DNA from: an uncultured Poribacteria bacterium
GTDB taxonomy: Bacteria; Poribacteria; WGA-4E; WGA-3G
Assembly (NCBI GenBank): GCA_951812525.1
Contig: OX638316.1
Location: 2,408,506 to 2,472,505 of the forward strand
Direction of reading: 5' to 3'
Length of the DNA: 64,000 bases
A program made the position numbers and the translations under genes. Below are positions 25,736 to 34,499 of this stretch, in pieces (within the stretch, counting starts at the first letter, position 1; each line of letters begins with the position of its first letter). The notes below the pieces were generated by a model. That model saw only the letters and a list, made by a program, of their open reading frames with translations, was not told the DNA's origin and searched no databases.

Positions 25736-27691
25736 ATGATTATCTTTCTACGCGAAAAATTTATTGCGCAACTCTTTATGTGGATAATCGCCATTGTGTT
25801 CTTAGTGGGGACTGTATTCCTCTATAGTAACACGCAAGGTGGAGGCGAGGGTCCGGAAGGAGATGTTGTTCTCAGGATTGATGGTACTGAGGTCAAACGT
25901 GGTGAGTTTGAAAACGCAGTCGCTAATGCCTTGGAATCTGAGAGACAAAATCAGAGATTCGACACCACTGATCGAGAGCAAACGCAGAAGTCGGTCATTG
26001 ATCGTTGGGTACAGCAAACGATCCTTGGAAGTGTAGATATTGCTGATGCCGACATAAGACGTTATATTCGGAGCGATGCAAATCGAGTCCAGCAGTACAA
26101 TCTTTACGAACAATTTGGAGCAGCCGACGTCTATACGGAGAATATACGTTTGCAGCTTAGTTCGGCCGCACTACGAGATAGCATACAAGCCTTGGAATTG
26201 GTAACCGATTCCGAAGCAGAACAGGCATATCGACTCGAATCTGATAAGGCGAAAGTCAAATTTATCGAATTTAAGCATAGCGATTACAATGCAACGGTTG
26301 AAGTTGACGACGGGGAAGCAGAAGCCTACTATGAGAAGAACAAGAACGACTATAAATCCCAAGAACAGGTAAATGTCAAGTTTATCAGGGTAAACCCTGC
26401 CAATTTCGTTGCAGATCAAGCGGTTAAGGAACATTACGATGCGAATCAGTCGGCGTTTACCACCCCGGAAGCCGTCAAAGCACGCCATATCTTGAAGAAG
26501 TTTCCTGACAACGCAACTGATGAACAGAAGGCGGAAACCAAGGCAGCTGCAGAAGAACTGCTTAAAACCATTAACGCAGAGCTTGCAGCGGGTGCCGATT
26601 TCGCCAAGCTTGCAGAAATACATTCGGAAGGTCCCTCCGCAGCACGCGGTGGCGCGCTAAGAGGTTCCAATCCAAAACTCCCCGCTGGCGACTATTTCGC
26701 GCGCGGTGAAATGGTGAAACCTTTTGAAGAGACTGCGTTTGATGTGCTGCAACCGGGAGAAGTGAGTGGTTTAGTCGAGACGCAATTCGGATATCATATA
26801 ATTAAGTTAGAAGAGAAAAAGGCACCGGAGACGCAACCTTTTGCTCAAGTCCAATACGAAATCCAACAAAAACTCGTTCAAGTCAGTGGCGTTGATGAAG
26901 CGAAAAGGATTGCTGACGACTTATTGTATGAAGTCGAAATTCAAGACTATGATGCTGCGCTCGCACATGAGAATTACAAGGACCTCTCGCTCACTGTTTT
27001 GGAGACTGGATTCTTTAGCCGCGATGCTACAACGATCCCACAAATCGGTGCGAGATGGGGATATGAAGGGTTAATCGAAGAAGTCTTTGATATGGAAGTG
27101 AACGTGATAAAGGTAGTTGAGGCGAAAAAGCGGACTGGTGAGGTGGAAGCCTATTTTGTTGCCACCGTCTTAGAGAAGAAACCCACGGCTATCCCACCAT
27201 TCGCCGAGGTGAAAACAGAGGTGGTTGAAGCACTGAAAGAAGAGAAGACCGCAGCTCTTGCCTTAGCGGATGCGAAAAGCCTGTTTGATCAACACGCCAG
27301 CGGCGAATCATTGGAGGAATTGCTTAAAAAGTATAATGCCCCTGAAGATTTGACAACAGATCGACTCTCGGTACAAGAAAGCAATCTGTTCTCGCTGAGC
27401 GCAAATAGCAACTATATTTCTGGTATGGGAAATTCTGCTGAAGTGATGTTTGCCGCGTTTCGGATGAAGATGGATGAAATCGGAGGTCCCTTTAAAGGTG
27501 CTTCTTCTGTGTACATTGTTCAACTTGTTGAACGACAGGAGCCAGATGTTGAAGCATTCCAGATGGATCCGGCTGAAAAGGCTCGACACCTTCAAACGCT
27601 CATCCAGGCCAAAAAACGAGAGGCATATTTGAATTGGTTCGCTGCACGGAAAAAAGGAAGCGAACTCTGGATTCATCCGGATTACCGTTAG
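25736..27691 (+). CDS. SurA/PpiD-type peptidyl-prolyl isomerase chaperone
   Basis: A 651-residue membrane-anchored foldase for exported proteins. The N-terminal anchor is residues 10-30 (AQLFMWIIAIVFLVGTVFLY). A SurA_N-like chaperone region covers about 40-220. One parvulin rotamase domain covers about 245-361 (VKARHILKKFP ... FAKLAEIHSEGPSAARGG ... ETQFGYHIIKLEEKK). The large C-terminal part matches PpiD, including a degenerate second parvulin-like segment. It should act in the periplasm next to the Sec translocon, fitting the many large exported proteins here. A consensus promoter precedes it and a strong terminator follows at 27774, so it is monocistronic. Confidence 0.92.
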   Translation: MIIFLREKFIAQLFMWIIAIVFLVGTVFLYSNTQGGGEGPEGDVVLRIDGTEVKRGEFENAVANALESERQNQRFDTTDREQTQKSVIDRWVQQTILGSVDIADADIRRYIRSDANRVQQYNLYEQFGAADVYTENIRLQLSSAALRDSIQALELVTDSEAEQAYRLESDKAKVKFIEFKHSDYNATVEVDDGEAEAYYEKNKNDYKSQEQVNVKFIRVNPANFVADQAVKEHYDANQSAFTTPEAVKARHILKKFPDNATDEQKAETKAAAEELLKTINAELAAGADFAKLAEIHSEGPSAARGGALRGSNPKLPAGDYFARGEMVKPFEETAFDVLQPGEVSGLVETQFGYHIIKLEEKKAPETQPFAQVQYEIQQKLVQVSGVDEAKRIADDLLYEVEIQDYDAALAHENYKDLSLTVLETGFFSRDATTIPQIGARWGYEGLIEEVFDMEVNVIKVVEAKKRTGEVEAYFVATVLEKKPTAIPPFAEVKTEVVEALKEEKTAALALADAKSLFDQHASGESLEELLKKYNAPEDLTTDRLSVQESNLFSLSANSNYISGMGNSAEVMFAAFRMKMDEIGGPFKGASSVYIVQLVERQEPDVEAFQMDPAEKARHLQTLIQAKKREAYLNWFAARKKGSELWIHPDYR

Positions 27692-27773
27692 ACATTCAGA
27701 TTGAGCGGTTAGTGTGCTGAAAATTCGATGCTGGGAAGCGAAAGTTTCCTAATATCATATCAACGAACTAGTT

Positions 27774-27801
27774 GGGCGAGGTTCCATGCCTCGCCCTTTT
27801 T
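27774..27801 (+). terminator. Rho-independent terminator after the foldase gene
   Basis: GGGCGAGG and CCTCGCCC form a perfect 8-bp stem with a 7-nt loop, followed by TTTTT. Confidence 0.92.
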
Positions 27802-27875
27802 CGCGCCCGTTGGTAAAATTGGGAACCTTGCCAATTCACTGTGTCCAAGGATTTTAAAATCTACCATAAGTAGAT

Positions 27876-29321
27876 TCACAGGTAAGGATAGGTGGCGTCG
27901 GGTTGATAATCCGGCAGCAAGGCATCGTGTGTTTGCCCGGCTATAAGATTTGTGCCGTCAGTAAAACCTTCGGGACGGTGACGGAGGAATTCAATCAATC
28001 GATTTCGCCAAAGGGTCAATTGGTTTTCAGCCCCGCTCCGGTTCACTAGATCATGTGTTTCGTGAGGATCGTCCTGCAAATTAAAAAGATGTTCCCGACC
28101 GGTCTGAGAATACCACACATACTTATAGCGTCCGTCGGTCACATAGTGGTTACCATGACTGTACTCATAACAACCAGAATGCTCACCGTGCAGGCAGTCT
28201 CGCACACGATCGGTATCTCCGCGCATGATAGGAAGCAGACTCCTACCGGTACAAGTACTCGGAATCTTGATCGCAGCGGTGTCCAAGATAGTGGGCATGA
28301 TGTCCTGTAGACCCACTGGACTGTCGCAGACGGATTCTTTCGGATATCCCCAGTTCGCCGGTGCGCTCATTAGAAAAGGGACTCGTGCTGAGGCTTCGTA
28401 GGGCCAGGTTTTCCGGTAAAGATTATGATCTCCCAGCATCTCGCCGTGGTCGGATGTGAAAATAACGAGGCAATCCTTTAGACCACCGGTGTATTGAAGC
28501 AGACGACCGATCTGATCATCAATGAAATTGATCATTCCATAATAAGCAGCGCGGGCACAGCGCATGTCGTGGTCATCGAGACAGATTTCCCAAGCATTTG
28601 GATCCAGTCCCTTCTCGGCTCTCTCAAATTCTGGTGCCCAGTCGCTGGTCACAGGTGGCGGGAGATCCCGATGGATATAGCGTTGGTAATAGTGAGCCGG
28701 TGGTGTAAGTGGTGGGTGTGGATCTATAAAAGAGATGTTGAGAAAAAAGGGCACCGTTGGGTCGCGTTTTTGCAGAAAATTGAGGGCGCGATCGATGCAC
28801 CAGAAAGTATGCATCTGCTCTTCGGGTAGATGATGTGGACGTCCGACCCATCCGTTGGCAGAGACACCGTGTGCCATGCCCGGGTCAACATCGTTACGAC
28901 GGTGATGTTTCTGCAGCCAGTCTACGTAGTCATTATGGTTGCCTCGGGTGGCATCAGCCAATTGGAGGTGATCGAAGCCGTATCGCTTGCGTGGTGGGAT
29001 CAGATGCAGTTTGCCGATCATCTCGGTTTGATAACCTGCTGCAGACAGTTCGCCAGCCAAGGTGTGAGGTGGATTCCACTCCGCTCCTTTGAATCCCACT
29101 GCACCGTTTGCCGCCGGTGCGGTACCGGTCATCAGGCTACGCCGTGCTGGAATACAACTCGGGCATTCAGCGTACCCGCGACGAAAGTGGGTGCCAGTGC
29201 GACCAATCCAGTCCAAGTTTGGTGTCTGCAAGCAGTCGGGACCATCGGGATCTAGACTCAGACAGTCGCCGCGTTGTTGATCGGTGGTAATTAACAGAAT
29301 GTTGGGACGGGTATCAGGCAT
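27876..29321 (-). CDS. Sulfatase (formylglycine type)
   Basis: A 481-residue type I sulfatase. The opening PNILLITTDQQRGD gives the metal-binding Asp pair. CIPARRSLMTG carries the CxPxR signature whose Cys is converted to formylglycine. IDPHPPLTPP and TSDHGEMLGDHNLYRK are further signatures. Start ATG at 29321 follows GGGAG; the longer frame from 29348 lacks this. There is no signal peptide, so it either works in the cytoplasm or is exported differently. Targets are probably sulfated glycans or other sulfate esters, common in marine host material. It follows mqnC by 39 nt on the same strand, possibly co-transcribed. No maturase (FGE or anSME) is in the window. Confidence 0.93.
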   Translation of the reverse strand: MPDTRPNILLITTDQQRGDCLSLDPDGPDCLQTPNLDWIGRTGTHFRRGYAECPSCIPARRSLMTGTAPAANGAVGFKGAEWNPPHTLAGELSAAGYQTEMIGKLHLIPPRKRYGFDHLQLADATRGNHNDYVDWLQKHHRRNDVDPGMAHGVSANGWVGRPHHLPEEQMHTFWCIDRALNFLQKRDPTVPFFLNISFIDPHPPLTPPAHYYQRYIHRDLPPPVTSDWAPEFERAEKGLDPNAWEICLDDHDMRCARAAYYGMINFIDDQIGRLLQYTGGLKDCLVIFTSDHGEMLGDHNLYRKTWPYEASARVPFLMSAPANWGYPKESVCDSPVGLQDIMPTILDTAAIKIPSTCTGRSLLPIMRGDTDRVRDCLHGEHSGCYEYSHGNHYVTDGRYKYVWYSQTGREHLFNLQDDPHETHDLVNRSGAENQLTLWRNRLIEFLRHRPEGFTDGTNLIAGQTHDALLPDYQPDATYPYL

Positions 29322-29360
29322 CTCAAACTCCCGGTGGGGAAACGCCAAACCAGGACGCAG

Positions 29361-30428
29361 TTAATTAAGGAGTTTGTAGAAGAAGTTACGGCGTTTAGGA
29401 GTATATCCCAACTCACTAATAGTCCTTTCAATCTCCTCAATTGGCATGCAGTAGACGGTTCCAGCTTGGCTAACAACGTTTTCTTCTATCATTGTGCCAC
29501 CCATGTCGTTTGCGCCGAACTTGAGAGACAGCTGCCCAATCTTGGGACCTTGGGTAACCCACGAAGACTGAAAATTTTCAAAATTATCTAAAAATAATCG
29601 GGAGATGGCAAGGGTCTTAAGGTATTCAAAACTTCCTGCTGGCGGTACATGTTCCATGCGGGTATTAGCGGGTTGGAGGGACCAGCAGATGAAGGCAGTA
29701 AATCCACCTGTTTCGTCTTGCAAGTCACGCAGACGGACAAGGTGCTCAACACGTTCGGCGTAGCTTTCTACGTGTCCATACATCATTGTCGCACTCGATT
29801 TGAGTCCGACCAGATGTCCCTGACGCATCACTTCCAACCATTCATCAGCAGTGCATTTTTTGGGGCTAATTTCATTGCGGGCATGCTCAGTAAGGATCTC
29901 AGCACCACCGCCGGGGATTGAATCGAGTCCCGCATCCCGTAAGCGAATGAGCATTTCTCGCAACGACATGCGGTTTATCTTGGCAAACCAGTCCAATTCT
30001 GGTGGTGAAAATCCGTGGATGTGGATGCGGTAGTTCGCTTTGATCCAGCGGAGTAGGTCTTCGTACCAGTCCAATTTTAGCTTCGGGTGTAATCCACCCT
30101 GCATGAGAATCATCTCACCTCCAAGGTCAAGCGTCTCCTGAATTTTTTTTCCAAGTTCGTCCCGTTCCATGACGTATGCATCAGGATCGCGACGGTGGCG
30201 GTAAAATGCACAGAAGTCGCAATCAACATAACACCAATTAGTGTAGTTGATATTCCGGTCAATGATATAGGTGACGTGACCTTCAGGATGCTTCCGTTGC
30301 CGGATAACATCTGCCGCGTGTCCTAACGCCAGTAAATCGTGACTTTTGAAAAGCGTAAGGCAATCATCAAAGTCTAACCGTTTCCCCGCAAGTGATTTTT
30401 CGAGAATAGGTTGGATGTTCGTATCCAT
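29361..30428 (-). CDS. mqnC: Cyclic dehypoxanthinyl futalosine synthase
   Basis: A 355-residue radical SAM enzyme. The cluster motif is CYVDCDFC (Cx3Cx2C), followed by the typical GGEMILMQGGLHPKL and HGFSPPE motifs, DSIPGGGAEILTE, TMMYGHVESY and PKIGQLSLKFGANDMGGTM. It converts dehypoxanthine futalosine to its cyclic form in the futalosine route to menaquinone. F420 synthase CofH and aminofutalosine synthase MqnE are close relatives; the NYTNWCYVDCDFCAFYR context fits MqnC best. Start ATG after AAAGGAACTGCTAA. The other mqn genes are not in the window. Confidence 0.9.
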   Translation of the reverse strand: MDTNIQPILEKSLAGKRLDFDDCLTLFKSHDLLALGHAADVIRQRKHPEGHVTYIIDRNINYTNWCYVDCDFCAFYRHRRDPDAYVMERDELGKKIQETLDLGGEMILMQGGLHPKLKLDWYEDLLRWIKANYRIHIHGFSPPELDWFAKINRMSLREMLIRLRDAGLDSIPGGGAEILTEHARNEISPKKCTADEWLEVMRQGHLVGLKSSATMMYGHVESYAERVEHLVRLRDLQDETGGFTAFICWSLQPANTRMEHVPPAGSFEYLKTLAISRLFLDNFENFQSSWVTQGPKIGQLSLKFGANDMGGTMIEENVVSQAGTVYCMPIEEIERTISELGYTPKRRNFFYKLLN

Positions 30429-30526
30429 TTAGCAGTTCCTTTAGTTTATAAACATACAGATGCGAAACTCAATATTCCAATTTTACCACTTTAAAGTTAA
30501 CTTGTCAACCTTTCCGCCGTTTTAAT

Positions 30527-30554
30527 TTGACTTTTCTGGAGAATTGGGTATAAT
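30527..30554 (+). promoter_or_regulatory. Putative promoter upstream of rpoZ, distal
   Basis: TTGACT, a 16-nt spacer and TATAAT. About 290 nt before the rpoZ start. Confidence 0.6.
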
Positions 30555-30616
30555 TAATAGTTGTTCTTGATCTAAATCCGTACCCAATAACGGGAACGAC
30601 CGAAATTTTTGAGATG

Positions 30617-30636
30617 CCCAAGTCTTTGGACTTGGG
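30617..30636. repeat. Perfect 8-bp hairpin between two promoters
   Basis: CCCAAGTC and GACTTGGG around TTTG. No T-run follows on the plus strand. It separates the two candidate promoters and may be an operator or an RNA hairpin. Confidence 0.5.
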
Positions 30637-30666
30637 TTCAAATACGTTTATTCTGCTTAAAAAACA

Positions 30667-30696
30667 TTGGCATTCTACCAAAATTTGTGGTATAAT
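30667..30696 (+). promoter_or_regulatory. Putative promoter of rpoZ, proximal
   Basis: TTGGCA, an 18-nt spacer and TATAAT, about 150 nt before the rpoZ start. Confidence 0.65.
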
Positions 30697-30844
30697 TGCA
30701 ATATCCGTTGGGTGAGAATGCAAGCATGTGAACCTCGCACGTGTCTCGCCGAATATCTCTATAAGAAGCAGAAAGATATCCAACCGCTGAAATAGGATGG
30801 TTACTAAGGAAATCCTAACTCCTTTAGGTGTCGGAGCAGTCAAA

Positions 30845-31192
30845 ATGAATGAAGTTGTTTACAATGAGGACTTGGTGAAAACAGTGGAAAATAAATATCT
30901 CGCAGTGAATGTTGTCGCAAAACGTGCGCGCCAAATAAATGCGGACGGTTTGCCTATTGTTCCCTCAAGCGTAGCGAATAAAAAACAGAAACCGGTCGCT
31001 ATTGCTACGCAGGAATTGATTGATGGTAAACTTCGTTATGAACAGAGCGAAGCGACAGTGCCAGTTTCCAGCCCACCCTCAATTTTTACGGATCCTCAGG
31101 ATTCAGATGATGGAAGCGATATATTCGGTGAAGAGGTCGTTCATGACGGAGAGGAAAATGTTGAAGCAGAGGAACCCGAAGAAGGACTCTAA
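30845..31192 (+). CDS. rpoZ: RNA polymerase omega subunit with acidic tail
   Basis: A 115-residue protein matching omega. The core ENKYLAVNVVAKRARQIN is followed by KPVAIATQELIDGKLRYE, the conserved two-block pattern of RpoZ. Omega stabilises beta-prime folding and contributes to ppGpp binding in some bacteria. I chose the ATG at 30845 (8 nt after GGAG); an in-frame ATG 48 nt earlier at 30797 would add an unconserved extension. The C-terminal 45 residues are an acidic, probably disordered extension (rich in D/E, ending EEPEEGL) that ordinary omega proteins lack. It is directly upstream of the tRNA and ribosomal-protein cluster. Confidence 0.85.
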   Translation: MNEVVYNEDLVKTVENKYLAVNVVAKRARQINADGLPIVPSSVANKKQKPVAIATQELIDGKLRYEQSEATVPVSSPPSIFTDPQDSDDGSDIFGEEVVHDGEENVEAEEPEEGL

Positions 31193-31252
31193 CCCGGGTT
31201 AACCGAGAGATGACTTCTGTTGGAAGCACCTCTTGAAAAAAACAAAAATCAC

Positions 31253-31281
31253 TTGACAATCTACGATAAAGCGGTTATAAT
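31253..31281 (+). promoter_or_regulatory. Consensus promoter of the tRNA/ribosomal cluster
   Basis: TTGACA, 17 nt and TATAAT, ending 12 nt before the first tRNA. Identical in form to the tRNA-Leu promoter. Confidence 0.88.
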
Positions 31282-31293
31282 TATATGATGTCT

Positions 31294-31365
31294 GCTGACG
31301 TGGCTCAATGGTAGAGCAAGTGATTTGTAATCACTAGGTTGGAGGTTCGATTCCTCTCGTCAGCC
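31294..31365 (+). tRNA. tRNA-Thr (anticodon TGT)
   Basis: Acceptor arms GCTGACG/CGTCAGC, anticodon loop TTTGTAA, T-loop TTCGATT. CCA not encoded. First gene of a Thr-Tyr-Gly-Thr set in the E. coli thrU-tyrU-glyT-thrT order. Confidence 0.95.
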
Positions 31366-31373
31366 TTTATAAT

Positions 31374-31455
31374 GGGGGTATGCTTGAGCGGTCAAAAAGG
31401 GCAGACTGTAAATCTGTTGGCTACGCCTACGGTGGTTCGAATCCATCTGCCCCCA
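31374..31455 (+). tRNA. tRNA-Tyr (anticodon GTA)
   Basis: An 82-nt class II tRNA: acceptor arms GGGGGTA/TGCCCCC, anticodon loop CTGTAAA with GTA, long variable arm, T-loop TTCGAAT. Confidence 0.95.
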
Positions 31456-31602
31456 TCTGCTACCGGACAAGGTAGTATTATCGGGTATTTCGGTTTAGGA
31501 TATTTTACGGGTTTACCGTAACGCTAAAGAGTTTTCTTTATAGGTAAGGCACCGTTCCTCAACCGCCCACAGCGTTATTATTGTTCATGTGTTATAAAGT
31601 GT

Positions 31603-31675
31603 GCGGGAGTAGCTCAGCTGGTAGAGCATTGGCCTTCCAAGCCATGTGTCGCGGGTTCAAATCCCGTCTCCCGCT
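31603..31675 (+). tRNA. tRNA-Gly (anticodon TCC)
   Basis: Acceptor arms GCGGGAG/CTCCCGC, anticodon loop CTTCCAA with TCC, T-loop TTCAAAT. The 147 nt between tRNA-Tyr and this gene hold nothing recognisable. Confidence 0.95.
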
Positions 31676-31694
31676 TGTTGGGGTCTTTATTTGT

Positions 31695-31767
<73 letters not shown>

Positions 31768-31794
31768 CCACTTACGGAAAGTAGAGCGTCTATT

Positions 31795-31947
31795 ATGCCA
31801 AGAGATATTGTAACATTAGCATGTGATGCATGCAGTCGGCGAAATTATGTGACAACACGCAATCGCCGAACGCAGCAAAATCGGTATGAACGTAAGAAAT
31901 ACTGCCGGTTCTGCCGAAAGCATACAGCTCATAAAGAAACACGATAA
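31795..31947 (+). CDS. rpmG: 50S ribosomal protein L33
   Basis: A 50-residue L33 with the family block TRNRRTQQNRYERKKYC. Two CxxC pairs (CDAC and CRFC) are present, so it is the zinc-binding (C+) form. It sits 27 nt after tRNA-Thr and 84 nt before tRNA-Trp, its usual place upstream of secE. Immediately upstream there is no tuf gene, which usually occupies this spot. Confidence 0.93.
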   Translation: MPRDIVTLACDACSRRNYVTTRNRRTQQNRYERKKYCRFCRKHTAHKETR

Positions 31948-32031
31948 CTTCTAGTAGGTACCGCAGACAGCAACGCTTTGAGTGTGAAGTCTTCTCGCTT
32001 AAAGTGGTGTACTGCCCTACAAAACTCTTGC

Positions 32032-32105
32032 AGGCCAGTAGCTCCAACGGCTAGAGCGCCGGTCTCCAAAACCGAATGTTGGGGGTTCGAATCCCTCCTG
32101 GCCTG
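32032..32105 (+). tRNA. tRNA-Trp (anticodon CCA)
   Basis: Acceptor arms AGGCCAG/CTGGCCT, anticodon loop CTCCAAA with CCA, T-loop TTCGAAT. Standard position between rpmG and secE. Confidence 0.95.
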
Positions 32106-32116
32106 CCTTTTAATCT

Positions 32117-32551
32117 ATGATAGCTCGTTTAAAAAATTACATTCAGGGAATTACTCTGGAATGGCAAAAGGTGACCAAACCCGACATGAAAGAGGTTCAA
32201 GGCAGTACCATTACTGTCATTGTCGCCTCCGCATTGTTAGGTCTTTTCATCGGTTTAGTGGATGGTAATTCTGCCCTTCCTAAATGGAGCAGCCCTTTAA
32301 GTTGGATTGTTTTGATAGCACTCCCAATCGTCGTTTTCTTTTTCGTGAGGAGCTGGGAAAACCAACCTCAAAGCAGCAGAGAAGCGAATGCTGCTGGCGA
32401 CTCGCTCTTCGGAAACGAAAAAAACCGAAAACTGGTAGCAACAGCGATAGCTTGTATTCCTTTAATTGCTGTCCTTGTTAGTCAGTATGTTTTGAACACT
32501 TCTCTTCAAGGTTTCGGTATGGCGTTTCTCAGAACACTTTTTATCCGCTAA
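32117..32551 (+). CDS. secE: Protein translocase subunit SecE, enlarged
   Basis: A 144-residue protein in the secE position. The conserved amphipathic segment is present (LEWQKVTKPDMKEVQGST, then a membrane span TVIVASALLGLFIGLVD). Minimal bacterial SecE ends a few residues later (about 60-65 residues in total). Here two further hydrophobic spans follow (WIVLIALPIVVFFFV and LVATAIACIPLIAVLVS), separated by a hydrophilic loop, and the chain ends FGMAFLRTLFIR. It should clamp SecY in the Sec channel. Assignment rests on position before nusG plus the short conserved block. It starts 12 nt after tRNA-Trp with no clear ribosome binding site. Confidence 0.85.
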   Translation: MIARLKNYIQGITLEWQKVTKPDMKEVQGSTITVIVASALLGLFIGLVDGNSALPKWSSPLSWIVLIALPIVVFFFVRSWENQPQSSREANAAGDSLFGNEKNRKLVATAIACIPLIAVLVSQYVLNTSLQGFGMAFLRTLFIR

Positions 32552-32581
32552 CGACTTTGGGTTTTTAACAGCGTAATTAAC

Positions 32582-33166
32582 ATGAGCATGAGTCGGAATA
32601 TGGATGGATACTGGTACGTTGTTCAGATATATACAGGACATGAAAAGAAGGTCAAACTCAGCCTTGATAATATGATTACCAGGGAGGAGTTAAAGGACGA
32701 AATCTTGCAGGTTAATGTCCCCGAAACCGAAGTGGTGGAGGTAAAGGACAGTCAGCGCAAGGTCAGTGTCCGTCCTTCTTATCCGGGATATGTCCTTATT
32801 AATACCTCTCATGAGCTCGGACCACATGTCGATAGTCAGATTGGACAGAAAAGTTGGGCACTCATACAAGAGACCCCGGGCGTTATGAATTTCTTGGGAC
32901 CCCCAGCACATCCATCGCCTCTGAGTCCTGAAGATGTTGAGGCGATGTTGCAGATGTCAACCGAGGAAGAGGAGGTCCCACCAACGCCACTGGTCGAATA
33001 CGAGATTGGCGATAAGGTGAAGGTGATCAATGGTCCCTTTAGTGGATTTCCGGGCGAAATTGAAGAGGTTGACATGGTGCATCACCGTTTGCGTCTCAGT
33101 ATTTCGCTTTTCGGGCGCTCGACCTCTGTTGACTTGGGAATGCTTGAAGTTGAGCAGTTGAACTAA
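32582..33166 (+). CDS. nusG: Transcription termination/antitermination protein NusG
   Basis: A 194-residue NusG. The NGN domain begins GYWYVVQIYTGHEKKVK and contains VRPSYPGYVLI and TPGVMNFLG. A KOW domain follows (GDKVKVINGPFSGFPGEIE). It binds RNA polymerase and couples it to Rho or ribosomes. Length is slightly above E. coli (181), with a short acidic insertion between the domains (EEEEVPPTP). It lies 30 nt after secE. Confidence 0.96.
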   Translation: MSMSRNMDGYWYVVQIYTGHEKKVKLSLDNMITREELKDEILQVNVPETEVVEVKDSQRKVSVRPSYPGYVLINTSHELGPHVDSQIGQKSWALIQETPGVMNFLGPPAHPSPLSPEDVEAMLQMSTEEEEVPPTPLVEYEIGDKVKVINGPFSGFPGEIEEVDMVHHRLRLSISLFGRSTSVDLGMLEVEQLN

Positions 33167-33229
33167 AACTAAATGGTGTTCTTTGGTGGATACACCGTAG
33201 AATTCACAAAATTCAGGACAGGAAAAACA

Positions 33230-33652
33230 ATGGCAAAAAAAGTGGCAGGTGAGGTTAAACTCCAATTGGTATCAGGACAGGCAACACCACAACCGCCCGT
33301 CGGCCCCAGTCTTGCACCTTATATGATTAATCTACAGGAGTTTATTAAATCCTTTAACGCCCAGACGCAGCATCAAACCGGTATGGTGGTCACAACTGTC
33401 ATCACTTGTTATAGTGATAGGTCGTTTGCGTTCGCTGTAAAATCACCGCCCGCCGCAATCTTATTGAAGACCGCAGCGAAGATCGCTAAAGGTTCAGGCG
33501 AACCCAACCGAAACAAGGTCGCTTCCGTCACAATGGAACAGATTCGTGATATTGCACAGACAAAGTTACCTGATTTGAATACCACAGACATAGAGGCTGC
33601 AACGCGGATGATAGAGGGTACTGCTCGCAGTATGGGGCTTACTATTGAATAG
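33230..33652 (+). CDS. rplK: 50S ribosomal protein L11
   Basis: A 140-residue L11 starting MAKKVAGEVKLQL at the ATG at 33230 after CAGGACAGG; the open frame reaches 19 codons further back but those look non-coding. The C-terminal rRNA-binding domain is standard (GSGEPNRNKVASVTMEQI, RMIEGTARSMG). In the N-terminal domain, after PPVGP, the usual GQxGVNIMEF block reads SLAPYMINLQEF. This is the loop that contacts 23S rRNA and thiostrepton. Followed by rplA, with which L11 normally shares an mRNA. Confidence 0.95.
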   Translation: MAKKVAGEVKLQLVSGQATPQPPVGPSLAPYMINLQEFIKSFNAQTQHQTGMVVTTVITCYSDRSFAFAVKSPPAAILLKTAAKIAKGSGEPNRNKVASVTMEQIRDIAQTKLPDLNTTDIEAATRMIEGTARSMGLTIE

Positions 33653-33753
33653 TGTGTCTTAGTGTGGGCGAGTAACAGCATTGCCCATATAAGAGAAAAT
33701 TCGTTTTGAAACGGGGCGTATGAGGAAATACCTCGCAATTATCGGAGAACAAC

Positions 33754-34452
33754 ATGGCGAAAAAAGGGAAGCGATACCGCGAAATTAAAGAGCAGGTGGA
33801 CAGATTCAAACTTCACACGGTTGATGAGGCTGTTTCGCTCTTAAAAAACACCAGCGCGGCAAAATTTGATGAGACCGTGGATTTGGCATCACGCCTCGGT
33901 GTAGACGCGCGACAAGCAGACCAAAATATCCGCGGCACCGTCACGCTGCCACACGGAACTGGTAAGTCTGTCCGCGTTGTTGTCTTTGCCCAAGGTGATC
34001 CGGCGCGGCAAGCCGAGGAAGCCGGGGCAGATTTCGTCGGAACAGACGAACTGGTCGATAAAATTGCTGATGGATGGCTTGAGTTTGACGCAACAATCGC
34101 AACGCCAGACTTGATGCGGAGTATTATGCCAAAGCTTGGACGTATCCTTGGTCCGCGGGGCTTAATGCCTAATGCCAAGGCAGGCACCGTTACAATGGAT
34201 GTCGCTGACACCATCCAGAGTATCAAAGCAGGACAGATTGAATACAGGATAGAACGATCATCTGGTGTCATTCATGTCCCAATTGGAAAAGTCTCTTTTG
34301 AAGAGGAAAGTATCAAGGGGAATCTCAACGCAGTGATGGGTGCACTTGTTGCCGCTCGACCGGCTGCCGTGAAAGGCAGATATATTCGGACTGTGGCGAT
34401 CTCATCAACAATGGGAGCTGGGATCCGCATAGATCCGCAGCAATTTGCGTAG
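33754..34452 (+). CDS. rplA: 50S ribosomal protein L1
   Basis: A 232-residue L1 starting [11 protein letters not shown] at an ATG with GGAG upstream. It shows the family signatures [51 protein letters not shown] and GTVTMD. It binds the L1 stalk of 23S rRNA and usually represses its own operon by binding the mRNA leader. Length is normal. Confidence 0.97.
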   Translation: MAKKGKRYREIKEQVDRFKLHTVDEAVSLLKNTSAAKFDETVDLASRLGVDARQADQNIRGTVTLPHGTGKSVRVVVFAQGDPARQAEEAGADFVGTDELVDKIADGWLEFDATIATPDLMRSIMPKLGRILGPRGLMPNAKAGTVTMDVADTIQSIKAGQIEYRIERSSGVIHVPIGKVSFEEESIKGNLNAVMGALVAARPAAVKGRYIRTVAISSTMGAGIRIDPQQFA

Positions 34453-34499
34453 AACCCATAGAGTGCTAAGACTATATGGAATGAATGTAGCCCTACAAC

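Noticed and set aside
26171..26623. 150-codon minus-strand hydrophobic frame inside the foldase gene.
   Set aside because: Cys/Phe-rich translation typical of antisense to charged coiled-coil coding sequence; no start signals.
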